Assembly (NCBI GenBank): GCA_023333565.1
Contig: JAJKFH010003173.1
Span: 2,294,001 to 2,358,000, forward strand
DNA length: 64,000 nucleotides
DNA from: Puffinus mauretanicus
Taxonomy: Eukaryota > Chordata > Aves > Procellariiformes > Procellariidae
Direction: 5' to 3'
Shown here in pieces: positions 25,201-39,000 of this stretch. Each line of letters begins with the position of its first letter. The first letter of the stretch is position 1. The notes below the pieces were generated by a model. It ran no database searches. It was not told the DNA's origin and worked only from the letters and a program-made list of their open reading frames with translations. The position numbers were made by a program, and so were the translations under genes.

Positions 25201-26580
25201 CTGCCTTCAGCAAAAGGGCAGCAAAGCCTCCGAGCCCCAGCTTGGGAGGGAAAGGGGGAGCACAGGGTGCCCCCAAAAAGCCTGTCCCTTGCCCTCACCA
25301 TCCTGGGATGCTCAGCAGGGAAAGCTGTGGTACTCAGGGGAGGAGGAACCAGCCCAGGGTTGGTTTCTGGATGGATGGACCCACCAAAGCAATCATCCCA
25401 AACATGCCCTGCACATGCCCTCCAGTTCACCGGGCGTTAATCAGCCCTGATCCTCCAGGGACCATTTGGGACGATCGGGCCACACACTTTCTCAGGCAAT
25501 GGGTTCTGACAGTGTGACATAATGGAAGAAAATAATACAGCTAAGCCTGGGGGATGTGGTAACAGAAGTTTTATCACCCTACCTACCTCTTCTGACCCCA
25601 GCAGCTAGGCAGATAATTGGATTTCAACAGTTAGAGAAATAATTGGGATTAGGACCAACCAGGACGCTGAGGACAGCTCGCCCTGGGTACCGAGCAATGC
25701 CCACATCTTGCTGTTTGTGTTCAGTGGCAGCCCTTGGCGAGCAGATCCACACTCGGGTAAAGGGATCAGCCCTTTGGTTTAGACACTGCTACATGGTTTA
25801 CACAAAGGCAGCTCCTCCGTTTGCTTAGAGGACTTGGGGCCTGTTTGCACAGGTTTCTTTACTGAAAAGAAAATAAAAAAACCTCTTGCATGGTGAGCAA
25901 ATGGTAGAAAGAAATCTAGAAGGAGTCCATGGTCCTTCAGGGCTTAACCCAGAGCAAAACACTGTGGGACATTTCAAAGGCTGGGGGGAAGAAGCAGCAC
26001 CCACGGGCACATCTCAGGTGGGGAGGAAGGCTGTGCTCTACCCAAGCTGATGGAGAGATGCTGATTTACACCAGGGAGGGACTAACCCAGCTGCTGCTGC
26101 TCATAAATTGCCCAGCAGTCACAGCCGCTGGCCCTGTGCATGGCATTAATTCATGCCTCCCCCAGCCGGGTGCGGGGAGCTGCAGAGCACGCAGGGGCTC
26201 GGGGAGAGGGACCAGGCTAGCAGTAATTACTATTCATGCAGGAGAGGATACTTTATTCCCACGTCAATGGCAAAGACGCTGAGCAAGTTGTATAGAACGT
26301 ACATACATAACTAACTGCCTCATTATTTATAATAACCCAGTTTATTCTACTCTCAGTCCCATATACAAAATGATTTCTGAGGCAGTTGTCGGATGAGGAT
26401 TAAGAGCAAGTTCTCGCACTGAATCAGGAAGCAAGCCCTGTTAGAAACCTGTTCCTAAACACGTACATCTGACCCAGGTATTTTAATCAAATTGTGGAAA
26501 TGTCCACCTTGAATCTTTTGCTGCTTTTCTGGTTTTTAAGGTAGCAACCACCAACCCACCCACCCCAGATCTCTCAGGAC
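22201..26580. other. Non-coding, mixed composition
   Basis: No gene or RNA recognised. Short frames on both strands have no family resemblance. The stretch includes the AAAATTTTC-rich segment listed separately and an AT-rich patch at about 26270-26400. Confidence 0.5.
24080..24320. repeat. AAAATTTTC-rich segment, possible decayed interspersed repeat
   Basis: The words AAAATTTTCC, GAAAATTTTC (a perfect 10-bp palindrome at 24145-24154) and GGAATTTTCC follow one another within about 50 bases, and TTTCATTTTTC-type words continue to 24300. Iterated near-palindromic words of this kind occur in old sauropsid interspersed repeats, but I cannot assign a family. Confidence 0.3.
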
Positions 26581-26624
26581 CTGTCTACGGGTAGGTACAT
26601 GCATACATCCAAACCCATTCTTGG

Positions 26625-26880
26625 ACAGCACTCACACGCAGACACACACGAGCTTTGAGCTTAAGTGCCTAATGGTATTTATAAGATACATGCAGTTTAC
26701 AGGCTTCCACATGTAGTGAACATACTCATATTGCCCAGAGTGCACCCACAACATGCTGCCAACCCGGGCAGGGACTGCACAGCCACCGCAGGTCCCACAG
26801 GCAGTTGCAATGCTGCACACCCAACACGGACACACACCTTCACGTGCATCTCACACGCACTCACACCTACTCACGTAGGC
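26625..26880 (+). repeat. Degenerate CA-rich patch
   Basis: Interrupted runs of CACACG and CACAC words at 26631-26650 and 26815-26875 flank more ordinary sequence. This looks like an old dinucleotide microsatellite in pieces. Confidence 0.45.
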
Positions 26881-27010
26881 GGCTTCGTGTGCCCAGGATT
26901 TAACAACAACATAATATCTAATATTTAGCACTCACATAGCATGGCATATTCATTTGCTGTATGCACAAACATGAACTAATTAGTAGACTTAATTAGTGTG
27001 ATGCTGCAAA

Positions 27011-27125
27011 GTGAAGAAAATGAAGGAGAGACATAGAAAGGAGAAAAGACAGACTAGAGAGGGAGAGGTAGGGAAGAAAAAGGGAATACAAAAGACCAAG
27101 ACAGTTGAGAAAGACAGATAAAAGA
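27011..27125 (+). repeat. Purine-rich tract, about 115 bases
   Basis: By hand count 17 of the 110 bases from 27011 to 27120 are pyrimidines, so about 85% are A or G. The pattern is GAGA/GGAA-like without an exact unit. Long polypurine strands can form triplex structures; function is unknown. Confidence 0.75.
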
Positions 27126-30100
27126 TCTATATAAAAAAAGAAGCCAACTTGTTCTCCCTTATTTATGCACAGCATGGCTCTGGATATCAACAGCTAAAGA
27201 AAGGATTCCCACCTAGAGCTCCGAGGCAGCTTTCCAGGGGAATATCCATTGCCGGGAAGGAGCGACAGATGCATCCTTCCTCCCCCTCCTTCCCCATAAA
27301 GGAAGAGCCTGTCCCCAGGATGGTCCCTCCACCCCGCGGGCACTGCTCCTGCCAGCTGTGGGCTTTTGGCCTGTACACCCCAGCCCCTGCATTTCTGGCT
27401 GAACATAGGCTGGAAGACCAACCTGTTATGGAGAGGATGAAAGGGAGGAGGTTTGAAAAGCAAACAGGGGCTGAAAATATTTTGAAGACAGACGGGTGTA
27501 CTAGCCACAGCACAGGAGCCCCACCGTCTCTTTCAGCAACTTGGGTTTGAGACCGTTCTCAGGCAACGCTTCAGGCATTGAGTCCCGGCCACGTAGTAGG
27601 AATACGCACTCGTGTGCACTGAATGTGCATTAAGACTCACAGACAAAAGCCCACAGTATGAACGTGCCAACACACACATCCATCCTTTGCTCACAAGTGC
27701 TCCTCCCCATCATCCAAAGTTCAGTTACAAAGCACCCGGGGTCCCTGGTCCCCCTCGTTGCCAATCCACTTCTCACTGGGAAAGCAGGGCACGTTGAGGA
27801 GAATAGCAGCACTCAAAATCTTACTTCTCTCCCCCAGGGAGAAGTCATTTACTTTTCCAACCAGCAGCACAGTTTGCGTTTTCATCCTCCCCACTAATCC
27901 AGAAGATGAAAGAGTTTGAGGATTTCTCTCTGCCTCCCGGTCTGTGTTGGCCTATACCACACACTGCGGATGATAAGGCATTAAGGCTCTCAACTAGAGA
28001 ATTTCTCAAGGCATTATTGACTAAAAGGTTTCCTTAAATGTCCCCTGATAGGCACCATTTGAGGGGGTTTAAAGGCAGTGGCAAGCTGAGGCTGGATTTA
28101 GGAGATCTGCTCTCGGTGCCCCTCAGGCAGCCAGCCTGCAGACACCCCTTTAATTACAAGTAACCCCCCCCACCTGAAGCATAATAACATTTTAAAACAA
28201 TGAGCTCCTCCCTGCATGCCTGAACAACCCAGGGTGGTGGTGGAAAAAGAAACTGGGGGGGTAGAAGGAGCCTGGTGCTCGGAGCCAGGGAGCTGCCACG
28301 GGCAGTTGCAATGTCGGGATGCTCCGCTGTTATCCAGAGTTAACCGACTGCCTGTATCTCAGGTTTTTAGGCTAAGCTGAAACTAATGCGATGACTTGCA
28401 TCTAAATCCAGCCCAGTCTGTATGGGAAGAGATGAAGGGCCAGACCCCAGGTCACACCAGCAGCCTGGGGCAGGGGCAAGGAGCCGAACTCCCCAGCTCC
28501 TCTCCTTTTCTCAGTGCTGGTTATGGGGAGGGGGAGCGGGGTTCGCGCCCGTCGCCCTTCACAGGCAGCAAACCCCAACGGCAGCACAGCGATGCCGGAG
28601 GAGACAACGCCTGCCAGCCCCGGCTCGGGCTGTGCCGGAGGGAGCTCTGCCTTCCCCTGCCCACTGGCAGGCAGCGGTATCGGCAGAGACACACATAGGT
28701 TTTAGGAAAGCAGAGCTATAGATAGATATCCCCTGACTATTTCACCGTTGGCGCGTGCAGTTAGGGCTTAAAGCTGTCTATTGTCAGTCCCTCTCCACTA
28801 AACGTGATGCTGATGTGTTTTAAATGTTATCTATCCTGTGCAGAAAAAGAGGCCCCTCATGTAACAATAACAACAACTTCCACACATCCCTCCCAGACCC
28901 CCTTTTCAGTAAATCTTTAATGAAAATTCCTTCTGGTGCCCAGCCCCATTGATTAGCTGAGGGGCTGCTGATGGAAGCGGAGGAGCCCAGGGAGAGCGAG
29001 CCCTCGCTCCTGCTGTGCTGCCTTCCCGCAGAATTGCATCTGATGGCTTTTTGTTATTGCTTGCTGCTGAGTACCTGGGCTGCAGCTTCAAGCTCCCTCT
29101 GAATAACAGCCTGCGCTCCCAGCCCCAGCCACAGGGCTCAAACTTTGCAATGACTTTTCATGGGAAGAAAAAAATCTAGTATACGTATACACAGATTGAG
29201 CTATAAAAGCAGAGCAGAATAATGATACCAAATTGAAAACAGAGCCCCAACAGGTCCAGTCCACAGAAGGATGCACATAAGTGCCAGAGGGACTGGGCAC
29301 AAAGCCCCTGGAGCGCACTGGGTCTGAGCTACAAAGAACCCAAGCAGTCTGCCCCAGGTTACAAAGCACATGAGCACAAAGTCACTCAAAGAGAAAGCAA
29401 AGCTGATCGGAGGGATCTGTTAAGCTTCAGTCGCAGCCAGAAAAAAGACAAAACAAAAATAAGAAGAAACAGTTACGTTAAAGTCTTCCTTAATAACGCA
29501 GCCTGGGAACAAACTATAGAGCTGGGGCTATATATAGATGCTGGATAAATTCTCACCTGTTTTAGGATGGCACAGTGCAGCTGCTTTACTCCAGGTGAGG
29601 CTCTGCAAGCTGTTTTAACTGCGCACCTATGTGATATTTCAGTACATCATTGTGCTGGGTTTTCATCTGAAAATACAGCTACAGATGCCTGTGCTGCTTG
29701 AAGTCTGCATGGGTGAAAGCAGCACTTCAAATTGGGGACCCAGCTTAGCATCTCAAGCCAGAGCCTCCTGACAAAGTTGAATTAGCTCTAGCACGGGTGC
29801 TCCTGGCAGGACAGATCTCAGAGGAAGATGGCTGTTATCGCAAGCAGGCTGCCACCCAGGTCGCTGTTTAATCTCTCCCTGGTCTGGCACATTTGGGAAG
29901 CTGAAAACACTGCTCAGCTGGAGCCAGCGCATCAGCCTTCGAGCATCTCAGCAGGCATGCCCCGTCCTGCCCAACAGAACCGCCTGGCCCAGTGGAGGAG
30001 CTCCTTAGGAGAACAAGGTTATTAAATACTCAATTTTCACTAGTGGGTGTTGGCATGGGAGTGGATCCATCCTTTGCAAGCAGGAGCTGTGCTCGAGGAA

Positions 30101-32539
30101 GGCAGAGCTCTCAGGAAGGGGACTGCTGCAGAGGAGAGCCTGCCAGCGAGCCCAGTTCATTGACAGGGAACTCCATTTGGACCCAGTCCTACTTAAAAAG
30201 AATAAACACGAATATTGAAACCTTTACCCAGCCTCTGAACTGCCTCACAGGCATTAATTAATTTTCAATCTTTTGTGAGAGGATAGGAGCCGTGACTCCT
30301 CAAAAGGCAGCACTGGCTCCCTGCAGCTCGGAGTAGCGGTGGTGGGAGTGAGGAGGGAGGTGCGGGTGGGTTGGATGGACCAAACCCAACGCTCAGCACC
30401 AACCCACACCAGACATGGCCCCAGCACCACAAGGGGTTCAGTGGAAAACCCCTGTGAACTGACTCGCCCAGGTCCACAGAGAGTCAGAAACAAAACTGTT
30501 CCTTCTTCCTTGTATTAACAATTCTGGATCCCAATGATTTACATAAAAGCAGGGACCTGAAAGTGTTTATTCCTGCTGTTTCTCCCTTAAAATTCAAGCA
30601 TCCAGTTCTCCAGTACAAAGAAGAGCCTGTCTTACCCTCCAAGTATTACACTGAACAGAAGGTGACCATTAAACTCCTCTGTGCAAAGCATTTCTGTTTT
30701 ACAATCCACAGCATCACTATAAGGTTTAAACCCCAGTAAGGAGAGCTCTGTTCGCCGAGCGTACATGCCTCCTAGCAGACGTCCAAGCGGCGATGTGCGA
30801 TACAGCTGCGTACAGCCATCATTTTACTGCCTTCCCCTCCACTTACTGAAGCAAAGCATGCGACTGTCCAAGGGGAAATTTGCCAAAGTAAATGTGGGTA
30901 TTGCTGAAGAGGTATTGCTGGTGCGTCTGATCTCCCCTCTAAGTGCACAAGCTGCCAAGAAATGGGCCCTGCCATCTGGACAGGAGATCAGCCAGTACCT
31001 CTCCCCTTGCTATTGCACTATAAGGGCAACCAGCTGCTTAAGATGATGGGGCGAAACACAGCACATCTTGCATTACCCTGGCTAAACCCAGCTGCTGTCA
31101 GCAGCCTGAGCACAGTTACACAGACTCCCCTTTCCCTCTGCGATAGCTTATCTGCTTGCCCTACTAAAGACTCCACTATCTCACCAGGCTTGGAGATGGC
31201 CAGCACTTCAAGTCCCCCGGCTGGGAAGGCTGCTGCATGAGGCAGGAGGATCAGAGAGGGTGGCTCAGAGCCTCAAGAAGAGAAGGACTAGGAGGGTGAG
31301 TGTTCAGACAGAGGCGGCGGCAGCAGCGACTGCGCTAACTAATGGCTGGCTGCTGGCAGAGCTGAGCTCTTACATCCTTCAGCAGCGATGCTCTGCCATG
31401 GCAAGCAGCAGCACTTTAATACAAAGCACCTTTGTCACCAGAAGACCCGAGCACAGGCTGCACAGCGAGTCCCTCCACGTGGCAGCAGCCAGAGCTCTCC
31501 TTGCCTCAGGATTACATCTTCCCAAATCCCACATTTACTCATTTCCCACCTCGCCTTCTCCTATCAGCCCCTGTTATCTGATAAGTTTGCTGGGGCAGTC
31601 AGAAACAGCTGATTAGCACTAGCAGCAGAGAGCTGTCACCTCACCAGAGAAATTACAAGGAACACAAGAGATAAGCAAGGACCCTGGGTACACAAGATAA
31701 CACAGGTCTCTGTTTCACTGCACCCGCCCTACCTAGGTAGCACAGATGTGAGCACAGACACCCTCGCGTGGGAACATCAGCATGTTCACCAGAACCTGAA
31801 GATATGTATTTACCCTGACAGATGAATACATAAGATTCAGTGGAAGAAGCAATGTCAGTCAGCGATGCTTTCTCCTCCACAAATTACAAGAGACAGGGAA
31901 GTCTAAAAATAATATCCCTTTAAACTCCCTAGGAGGCACCTGGTTGAGACCCTTAGCTACATCAGAGGTGATTACCCACCTCAGAGGCACTCCAGGGAGC
32001 CCCGACACCCCAGGTCAGACCTACTGCACGAGGAAAGAGCAACTGGATTTTACTGGCTGAGCGTGGTGGACCTGCTGGCACCCCCAAAAGCTGAGGAACC
32101 GTGGGGAGACCTCCATTTGTGCCCAGTAGACCTGGTGCATACAGCACCAAACACCCAGTGCTGGATGAAGCCCTCTCCAGAGGGGGCAAGACTTAGTGCC
32201 TGCATGCCATGTGCTGATTCATTTGTGCTGCAGGGAGATACAGAGCTTGACTGATCCACGGCTTCGGCTGCTGCAGCAAATTCTAAACCCGAGGACCACA
32301 AGACAAATCTGAGGCTCTCAGGCTGTAGAGTTTTGTGGCTGTAGTTAATGCGCTTCCCTATCCGCGTGCAAGAATGGCTCAGACAAAGGCATAGAAATGA
32401 CAAATTACACACGCTCTTGCAATTATGGTCACAACACGTAGGATGTATTTTTGACCTGGCAGCTCTAGCAAGGCCCCCTTTGAACGCATAAAAGTCTTTC
32501 TCTTTGTTTATTATGCGACATGCCTGATGACACCACACA

Positions 32540-33060
32540 CATCAGAGTGGCTAATTGCCTGGAGTATTCCAATGGGTGCTACTCGGCCGATCATAAACTG
32601 TCGGTGAAGGAAAATTACTGATAAACACACTATCTTGCCTCATCATATAAATAATTGGTAGTATTATGAATGCATGAGCCAGCACAATTAGGACCTGCAG
32701 GTTGTGCCATATGTCACAGCAAAGCTAATTTCTCCTAGATTTGCAATGAGGCTTATTACTCAATGTCACAAGCTTGTTTAGAAGTGGATCCTGGCTTGAC
32801 GTAAATCTGTATAACTATGTTAGAGAATGATTTATGCCAGGTGATGAACTGGTCCATAATGTCCATATGGGTCTATAACCATCCATATGGACACAGATAC
32901 GGACATTCTGCACAAAACCACTACTGTGCCTGTTGCAGTAACGATTCAAGATAATAAAAAAGGCTAATGATGTGTTATATGCCCATCAAAAGTCCCAGGC
33001 TAGCAGGACAGTAAAATTTTCCAATTGCTACAGGCCTTAAGTAGACAAAATAATGTTCAT
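32540..33060. promoter_or_regulatory. Enhancer-like AT-rich block
   Basis: A 500-base block differs from its neighbours by balanced, non-repetitive AT-rich sequence dense in homeodomain-type words (CTAATTG, ATAATTGG, CAATTAGG, TTATTACT), E-boxes CATATG and a perfect 10-bp inverted repeat at 32861-32892. Blocks of this texture in gene-poor vertebrate DNA are often conserved developmental enhancers. Conservation itself is not visible from one genome, so this is a candidate only. Confidence 0.4.
32861..32892. repeat. Inverted repeat GTCCATATGG / CCATATGGAC
   Basis: Two perfectly complementary 10-base arms (32861-32870 and 32883-32892) are separated by 12 bases. Each arm holds a CATATG E-box. 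A related GTCCATA word lies just upstream at 32852. Inside the enhancer-like block. Confidence 0.8.
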
Positions 33061-36000
33061 TTTGTCTTGTAGATTGGTTGAAGCTGAATTAGTGAGCGAG
33101 ATTAACTTAATAAATACAACACTCCAACACTGGAAATGTCACATACTGACGGCAGATATGGACACCTTAAGGTTAGAACAGGCATTGCAAAGCATGACTT
33201 TACTGCTCAGGAGATGTGTGGCAGAGCAAGAGACCCAAATCCAGACCTCCCAAAAGCTACTCCAGTGCCTGGGCCAGCTTTTCACCAGTGCTGCAAACCA
33301 CTCATCTCCAGGAGGTGGGAGGGGGCATACGAGCGAGGGGGAGGATGGCAGGAGATGACTCAGCCTCCTCCATACTTCAGCAGAGACACAGCATGAGCAA
33401 GCAGAGGATGTTTTGCCTACCTGCGTGTTTGCAGCCTCCTCAGAGGAAATCCTGGGGAGCGCAGGATGCCAAGAACGAGCACACACACACTGATTCAAGT
33501 GTAAACCTCCAGAAATCCCAGGGCTCAGACTATATGGAGTAGGTTCAGGACAGGTTTACAGTAAACTCAGCACAGAGAGCCTGATGGGGACGGGGCACTT
33601 CTGTATGGCGTAGATCAGCAAGCAAAGGAGCTGTGCTGGGCTTGATCTGCTCGGGGATCCCACCACTCAGCTGTGATGCTCCCATCCCTGCTGCTCACAG
33701 GGCTTTGCAAGACTCTCGGACCTGGTTATCCTCCACCCATCCGACAGCAGCCTCCCACCCGTCAGGGGAGCAGAGCATCACTGACAGGTTTGTACGGCAG
33801 GAATTTTAATCTCAAGCCCGAGGACTACTTGCTTTAGCCAACAAGGCAGCCCTCCCCGGTCAGCAACTGCCCTGGGCAGCAGCAAGAGCAGGGGGACCGC
33901 AGAGGTCATCCTGTCCCTTGCTCTAGACTCAGCAAGGGGCTGTCAGCCTCTGCCGAGGCTGCAGAAAGCCATGCCAGGGACTGTTCCCCGCACCCTTACA
34001 GAGGCAGGGCCTGGCTCACGGCTTCTGGAGCAGGACACTTGCCAAATTTCATCAGAGACACAAAATGGAAGTCTGGACCATTCCTGAGGATGGATCTTCC
34101 TACAGGAGCGAGCTTATTAAAATAGTAACAGCCCACCTACTTTGCTGGCAGCCTTTTCACGCACGCAGCACTCCAGACATCCCCACGGTGGGCTCTGCCC
34201 AGCATCATTCTCCAGCCCCTCTCGAGCCCAGGGGAGCATTTGTGCTCACCCGAGGTCTGACCGCTGGAGGTGATGAACAGACGGGTGCCTGTTACAGCTG
34301 ATTTATCACATTGCATTGTGTCTTGAGATTCTTGATGGCTCGCAGGCTATGCCATAGAAACAGGGCTCTTTTCCTGCCTCTTCTAAAGCCATGTGAACCA
34401 CCAAGAGGACCGGATAGCTTATTTTATTCAGAACAGGATAGCAGAGCTAATAAGCACCAGCAAAGCAAGCATTAATAAGGTACTATAAATATCAGTGTCC
34501 CTCTCAGAAGCAGCGAGGGGGGCTCAGCTTTCAGTTATATGCCTTGCAGCAAACCTAAGGCTTGAACCTACACAGAAATCCCCTCTGATCAGTTATGGGC
34601 TCACATTATCCACAGCACTAGCTCTTTTAATTTGACATTTTCCTCCAGCTTTCTCAGCCTGATTCAAACTCCAGCCACCGAAAGAGAGAATTTACATTTC
34701 CAATTCATAGGCAATACAGTCCATTAGGTTTAACAAGTGAATGAACTTCACATGTAACCTACAGCAAGCATCAGCACTGTGGCTATTCATTTTAACTGAT
34801 TACCTCGGTTGCTATATCTAGGAGCCCCTGGCGTGGCCATGGCAACTGGTTTTGCTTAAATGCAGCTGAACAGTGAAGTTAATTTTAGATTAGGTGAGGA
34901 GGAAGCTGGTGCACCGAGGGAAGCTCAGTGCTAGATTTCTCTTCTCCGCTTCTCTAATGGAAATGACTCTGCCTGCCAGGTCTTTGCAGTTGGCTCTACC
35001 CGTGCAGTCATGCACCAGGCTCCCAGTGCTTGCACATCCCCGCTGGGGGTGCCAGGCTTCAGGCATCCCTGCACCAGACCAACCACATGCAAGTTCATTA
35101 GCCAGCCACAAGCCCCCCAAGCCACCAGCACGTCCGCTTAGACTCTGCTGGTGGGATCCCTCTCCCGCAGCCCTCTTCAGAGCTGCTCCGCTCAGCTTCG
35201 TATACAGTCAGTGGAGAAAAGCAGATGGTGTTGTTTCTCACATCCCAGGGTAGGTCTAACCCAGGTGGGCTGGCTTGCCCTCTCCCTTCCACTACTGCAT
35301 GTATCACTGAGACGATTTCCTCTTGGTATATTACAATGGTGTCAAAAATGCCTTTAAAAACCCAGGCCTGGGGATAGTCATGTCCCCGCTCAGTACGCTC
35401 GTCTATATATATTGATGTGAATATTCATACCTTAGCCAGAAAAACCCATAAATAAGCTAGAAGTGACCTTAAACATAATTAGTACTTTGGACCTAAGAGG
35501 TATATTTTGGTTGTTCTCATGAGAATGTGAAGTAGGTGGTAAATGGGCATTTCTTTGAAGCAAACCTGCTTATTACTCAGGTCCTTCCTCCAGGACTGCG
35601 GGAAGCAAGCAATGCAAGGCAGCTTCAGCGCCCAGTTTCCCAAGTCTTATTCCAGCCAACGCTCATCCTGGAAAGCTTTCTAGGGCCAGGTTAGCAGGGC
35701 TTCCTTTGCTCTTTTGGGTTTTCTGCCTTCTTCACTGCCTGCTCCTGTGATGTTTCTGGCTCCCTGTGCTCACCCAGACTGTGCCACCCAAGGAGCACCC
35801 GTTCAACCCTGGGACCCTGTGGCAAAAACATCTCTTCCCTGCCAGCTTGGGCTGCTCCTTTCATCATTTCAGCTATTTTACCCCAGCTGGAGCTTAACCA
35901 CCTTTTACACGTAACCTGAAGGAAGGGAGCTACTGCAGGCACCAGACCGCGTTCAATCCCAGCACAGCAGCATGCTCTGAACTCGGACACCACCCGATAC

Positions 36001-39000
36001 ACGTGGGCACCCGCTCCACAGCCTGGCTTACTGATAAAGAGCAAGTTAACTCCCCTGGCAAGCACACTGCAAATCCACAGGTGGGCAAATGGGTCAAACA
36101 GACCTGCATCAACCCAGTGGCATGCAGTATATAGCTAAACATGCAATACATGCATACATATAGTCATGTGGTAGCATTTTTGTTGTATGTCCATATGCTG
36201 TATGCAAACCATCACTGACTATTAATACATATATACATATGCTCGCATAAGAAAGCAATACTGAAATAAAAACAAGACCAAAGCATGCCTTGCTTTGGCT
36301 CCAAACTGTTGCCTAGCATAAAAAAATATGCCTGCCTACATTTAAAATGTATGCTTACTTATAAAATTTTGTATTTACTTGGGCTTCAGCTCTGCTAGTT
36401 CACTGCAACCCTGAGTCCCTCCAATGCCCAGTGCCCACCATGGCCGTGCTGCCCAGCTCGGCCCAAGGGTGCTGGGGGCTTTGGTTTTGGTGCACAGCCT
36501 TTCCCAGCTCCAGGGCTCTGGGCTGAACCAAGCCCTGGTTCTCGCTGCTTGCACAAGGCTGGTGCTAAGATGAGCACATTACATTTATTTATTTATTTTT
36601 TGTTTCTATGCAGGCCTCTATCCATCCAACCCAGGACTTCAGAAGAGACAAAAATAACCAAGATCTCTCTAGCAATTCCAGCTAATGCCAAAAACTAGGA
36701 GAAGAAAAGCATTAGCTGCTACAGTCTTTTCCAGGAGACAGTTAAAAAAACTTTATACAAAGAAACCGATTGAGATTGATTAACCAACATTGTGATTTGT
36801 AATTTTGCTTAATGCTATTAAAGAAAAGCATTGACCATTTGTTCAAGAGAAAGACTGGCGGGGCGCCAAGTTTTTGCATAATGAATTCAGAGGATTAATC
36901 CTATTAGTCTTCCTCCCTTCCCCCAGCCCCTTAACTTCTCTGAAGATGAATCGCAGATGCAAAAACCAACCAAACAGCCAGATATTGGCTGAGCTGCATC
37001 TGATATCTCCGAGACCTTTGTGCTTGCCCTGCAAGATAGCAGAATGACTCAGAGGAGCAGCAGTAGGTGAGGAGAACAATGGTGATGTTATCAGAGAGGC
37101 TGGGAGACTGTTTCAAAGCCTCCAGCAGCTGAAATACGCAGAACAATAGAAAAGAAAAAGAAAAAAAATTGTGTGGTTGAGGAGTAGGCACAGGGATATT
37201 ATTAGCAAGTTACAAGCGGCATGTGTGAGGGGGGCTGCACCCCATTGCATGGCATGGTAGCACCCTCGATGGCTCACACATCGGTGTGGTCCGGGGGTTC
37301 AGCCTCATTGCAGAGGGGCACCTGCAGCCCAGTGCCTTCTGTGAGGGGTGTCATTGTCCAGAGGTCACCCTAACCCCCGAGTCAGGCTTGCAAGAACCAA
37401 CGACAGGGGACGGGCAAGAGGAGGGCTGGAGGGCCACCTTGGCCCTTCTCACCTTCCCCCCCCGCCTCCAAGATACCAGCATGGAGCAGGGTGCAACAGC
37501 CCCAGCTCCCCCCATACCTCCACAGGCTGGGATAGTAACGGGACAGGAGACCTTTCTGCTGCCATCAAGCCAGCAGTGGCCCAGAGCTGCTGCTGGGGGA
37601 CAAGCCTGGAGAGCCCCCGAGCAGTGCCCAGGGGTGCCCCCCTCCCACTCACAGGGCAGGCGTGCTCAGAGCTGCTGCCGCCCTGGTCCTGCAGCAATTT
37701 CACATCAACTCCCATCTTAGAGCCACCAGAAAGGCTAAACTAATTTTCTGAGCTTCCCCTCCCTTATCTTTAAGCATCATGTTGGGGAGGAAATCACTCT
37801 TCCACAACCCAGTTCCCTGGTCCTCTAGCTACATGTAAAGCATTGCTAATGCACTTTCCCCGGGAGCCGAGGAGGATATTAGCTGCTTTCCTTTGGTGCA
37901 GCATGTCACCTATAGACAACATCACGTTAGCTTCACGTCATTACATGTGACAAACCTCTGCATTAGGAGCCATAAATATTTATATAGCATGAACGCAGAC
38001 AACAGAGCCGACACCTCGCACTGCGAAGGGATTCAAGCGTGGAAGATTATTTACAACTTCTTCAGTAACACTTGAGTGTCACCCGTTCAGTGCCTCCCTC
38101 CCCGCTCTGCGTTATTCCTTCCAGGAAAGGAGGAATATACATCTCCAGGCACTGAGGGTTTTGCCTGTGACATTTCTCAGCTAGAACTGACTGTACAGTC
38201 TTTCTCCACCGAGGACATCCCACGCAGTCAGCCACCAGCTCTAACCAAGTGATCAAAGAGAGCTGAGGAAACCAGGGCTACCCACTACAGAGACACACAG
38301 AGAAACCCAGCGGCACCAGTGCGCTGCCAGGCAGGCATTGATTTACTGGCTGGGTTTAACCACCATGATAATCTGCTCATTGCTTCCCTTTCCTTAGGAG
38401 CCTCTCAATGCCAGACCTGATGACACCAAACTCCGCCAGTCAGCACTTGCCATTTTGGGGAGGGTTCAGCAGGTTAAATCATTTCAGCAGTACCCGATGG
38501 TCCCAAACCCAGCGACTCCCTACAAGCTGGTCACTAGTGAGATGAACGCTTTGGGAGCTGCTCCTCCCCAAAAGCTCCTGCTTGCCCATGGGCAATGGCA
38601 CCGCACCCCTTCCTCCCACCCAAAAGGCTTCCTTCCTTACCTGGTCACACATGCCCACAGGGCAGCCCAGGATCACCCCCGCACCTCCCATCCTTAGTCT
38701 TCTGCAGGAGCTGGGAGCAAGTAACACTAAAAGTTTCTGGTTGCAGCCGTATCTCCTAGCAGCCATGGCCACCTCAGCTGGCACCAAGGCTTTCCCATCA
38801 GCTACGGCACACTCCGGAGGAGGGACATGCCACCCAAACACATCACCAGTGCTCATCAAGGCTCTGCAGGTCCAGCAGCAACACCAGGGGAAGCAGCCCC
38901 TCCCCTTTAGCAGTTTTATTTGCAGAGCAGCTCTTACACAGGTGCTCAGTGTCTTGAATTTCCAACACTTTTCAGGTGTTGGACGTCAATCTTGATGAAA

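Larger units (their letters stand above)
26581..32539. other. Non-coding, mixed composition with simple-sequence patches
   Basis: No gene supported. It holds a CA-rich patch, a long purine-rich tract and AT-rich patches at about 29380-29560 and 30180-30280. Frames of about 80-130 codons around 27150-27550, 28400-28720 and 31260-31620 lie on both strands or in several frames at once, without splice context or family resemblance. Confidence 0.5.

Noticed and set aside
30415..30475. Possible further SINE remnant (ACTCGCCCAGGTCCACAGAG).
   Set aside because: Only one short block resembles the family; too little to call.
33053..33358. 101-codon plus frame preceded by an acceptor-like TTGTCTTGTAG.
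   Set aside because: The downstream part is low in features, no donor is convincing, and the start lies at the end of the enhancer-like block. Chance is the simpler explanation.
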